Made by a program: the position numbers and the translations under genes. The notes beneath the pieces were generated by a model, which worked only from the letters and a program-made list of their open reading frames with translations, made no database searches and was not told the origin of the DNA. From Candidatus Sulfotelmatobacter sp. (GTDB lineage: Bacteria; Acidobacteriota; Terriglobia; Terriglobales; SbA1), in contig JASLEQ010000659.1 of assembly GCA_030151135.1 (NCBI GenBank), forward strand, positions 1 to 5,956: a DNA stretch of 5,956 bases, read 5' to 3'. Numbering within the stretch: position 1 is the stretch's first letter; the number at the start of each line of letters is the position of its first letter. Shown here one piece after another: positions 5,496 to 5,956 of the stretch.

Positions 5496-5956
5496 CTACA
5501 TCATGCGTCTCGGCTCGGAGGCGCGATTAGTTACAAGTTCGGGATGAAGGCGCCGAAAGCTTTCGGTGATGTGGCAGTTCCAGCAGACGGGCTGATGCGA
5601 TTCGAAGACTTGGGGCAATTGTTCGGGCCTGATTCCCTTCCATTCTGTGGTTTTAAAGTCCGGGCCCAAGAGCGCTGGGGCGTGATCGAGATGGCTGAGC
5701 GGGCCGATGGGCTTCTCGCAGAAGACGCAACCCTTGCCTTCGTACCATTTGGCGACGATGTTCCAGACGAGGCAATTGTCAGGATCGATTTCAATTTGCT
5801 TGAGGCATTCCTGGCCACAGTCTTGCCGCTCGGGCCAGCGGGAACACTCTCTGAGGCGTAGGGTTGGCTCGTCAACGAAGGCGCCGACGGCGGCTTCCGT
5901 GGCGGCGATCTCGACCGCAGCGGCGCCATGGGTTTCAGGGCAAATGACCAGATGCT
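5496..5956 (-). CDS. Cys-rich uncharacterised protein, N-terminus outside the window (partial)
   Basis: On the minus strand, the frame read from 5954 is open for 152 codons down to a TAG at 5498-5496; the start lies beyond the right edge. The visible part begins H-L-V-I-C-P-E-T-H-G. Counting from that His, it has nine cysteines: C5 in C-P-E-T, C37-S-R-W-P-E-R-Q-D-C46-G-Q-E-C50, C61, C76-V-F-C79, and C124-W-N-C127-H128. The spacing suggests bound zinc or another metal. C-W-N-C-H also fits the C-x-x-C-H heme c motif, but a single copy without a visible signal peptide is weak evidence. I recall similar unnamed proteins with C-S-R-W-P-E-R-x-D-C in Acidobacteria; no function is known to me. Third codon positions are strongly G/C-rich in this frame, the protein has a normal globular composition, and the Cys motifs are ordered. 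Overlapping frames at 5439-5861 (+) and 5531-5929 (-) lack these qualities and are taken as spurious. The gene is convergent with paralogue B. Confidence 0.8.
   Translation of the reverse strand, partial: HLVICPETHGAAAVEIAATEAAVGAFVDEPTLRLRECSRWPERQDCGQECLKQIEIDPDNCLVWNIVAKWYEGKGCVFCEKPIGPLSHLDHAPALLGPDFKTTEWKGIRPEQLPQVFESHQPVCWNCHITESFRRLHPELVTNRASEPRRMM

Noticed and set aside
5439..5861. Plus-strand frame of 140 codons at the right end
   Set aside because: It overlaps the minus-strand Cys-rich gene, has no ribosome binding site, and its product lacks recognisable motifs. Codon bias favours the minus frame.
5531..5929. Minus-strand frame of 132 codons
   Set aside because: It is out of frame with the Cys-rich gene, and its product is Ser/Pro/Arg/Lys-rich low complexity typical of a shifted frame in GC-rich DNA.

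Overview
The window looks like chromosomal DNA from an Acidobacteria member (class Terriglobia, Koribacter/Acidobacteriaceae-like). This rests on three things: a moderately high G+C content with strong GC3 in the genes; a TonB-dependent receptor carrying the N-terminal carboxypeptidase-regulatory-like domain typical of the large acidobacterial Oar-like receptor families; and secreted or Cys-rich proteins of types I remember mainly from that phylum. The assignment is inference from protein style. There is no rRNA, tRNA or other phylogenetic marker.

Layout. Bases 1-123 hold a small hairpin and a plausible sigma70-type promoter. Positions 124-396 (+) encode a 90-residue exported protein with His/Cys motifs (H-x-H, then C-x-x-C-x-x-x-H). 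After 77 bp and a near-perfect Shine-Dalgarno comes a complete 900-residue TonB-dependent outer-membrane receptor (474-3176, +). A good rho-independent terminator (3196-3225) closes this two-gene unit. After a 158-bp spacer with an inverted repeat, two diverged tandem paralogues follow on the same strand (3420-4313 and 4382-5284). Both are uncharacterised, have signal peptides, and end their conserved core in an E-F-W-P-D-I-x-R-K-L motif. A 211-bp convergent intergenic region with several inverted repeats follows. The last gene (5496-5956, minus strand) is Cys-rich and runs off the right edge. It is easy to miss because its start lies outside the window and spurious frames overlap it on both strands.

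How the genes may work together. The first unit reads as a small exported, probably metal-binding protein paired with an outer-membrane transporter, so import or sensing of a metal or metal complex is the natural hypothesis. The substrate cannot be read from sequence. The paralogue pair probably acts in the cell envelope, but no function can be assigned. No mobile elements, CRISPR arrays, RNA genes or attachment sites were seen.
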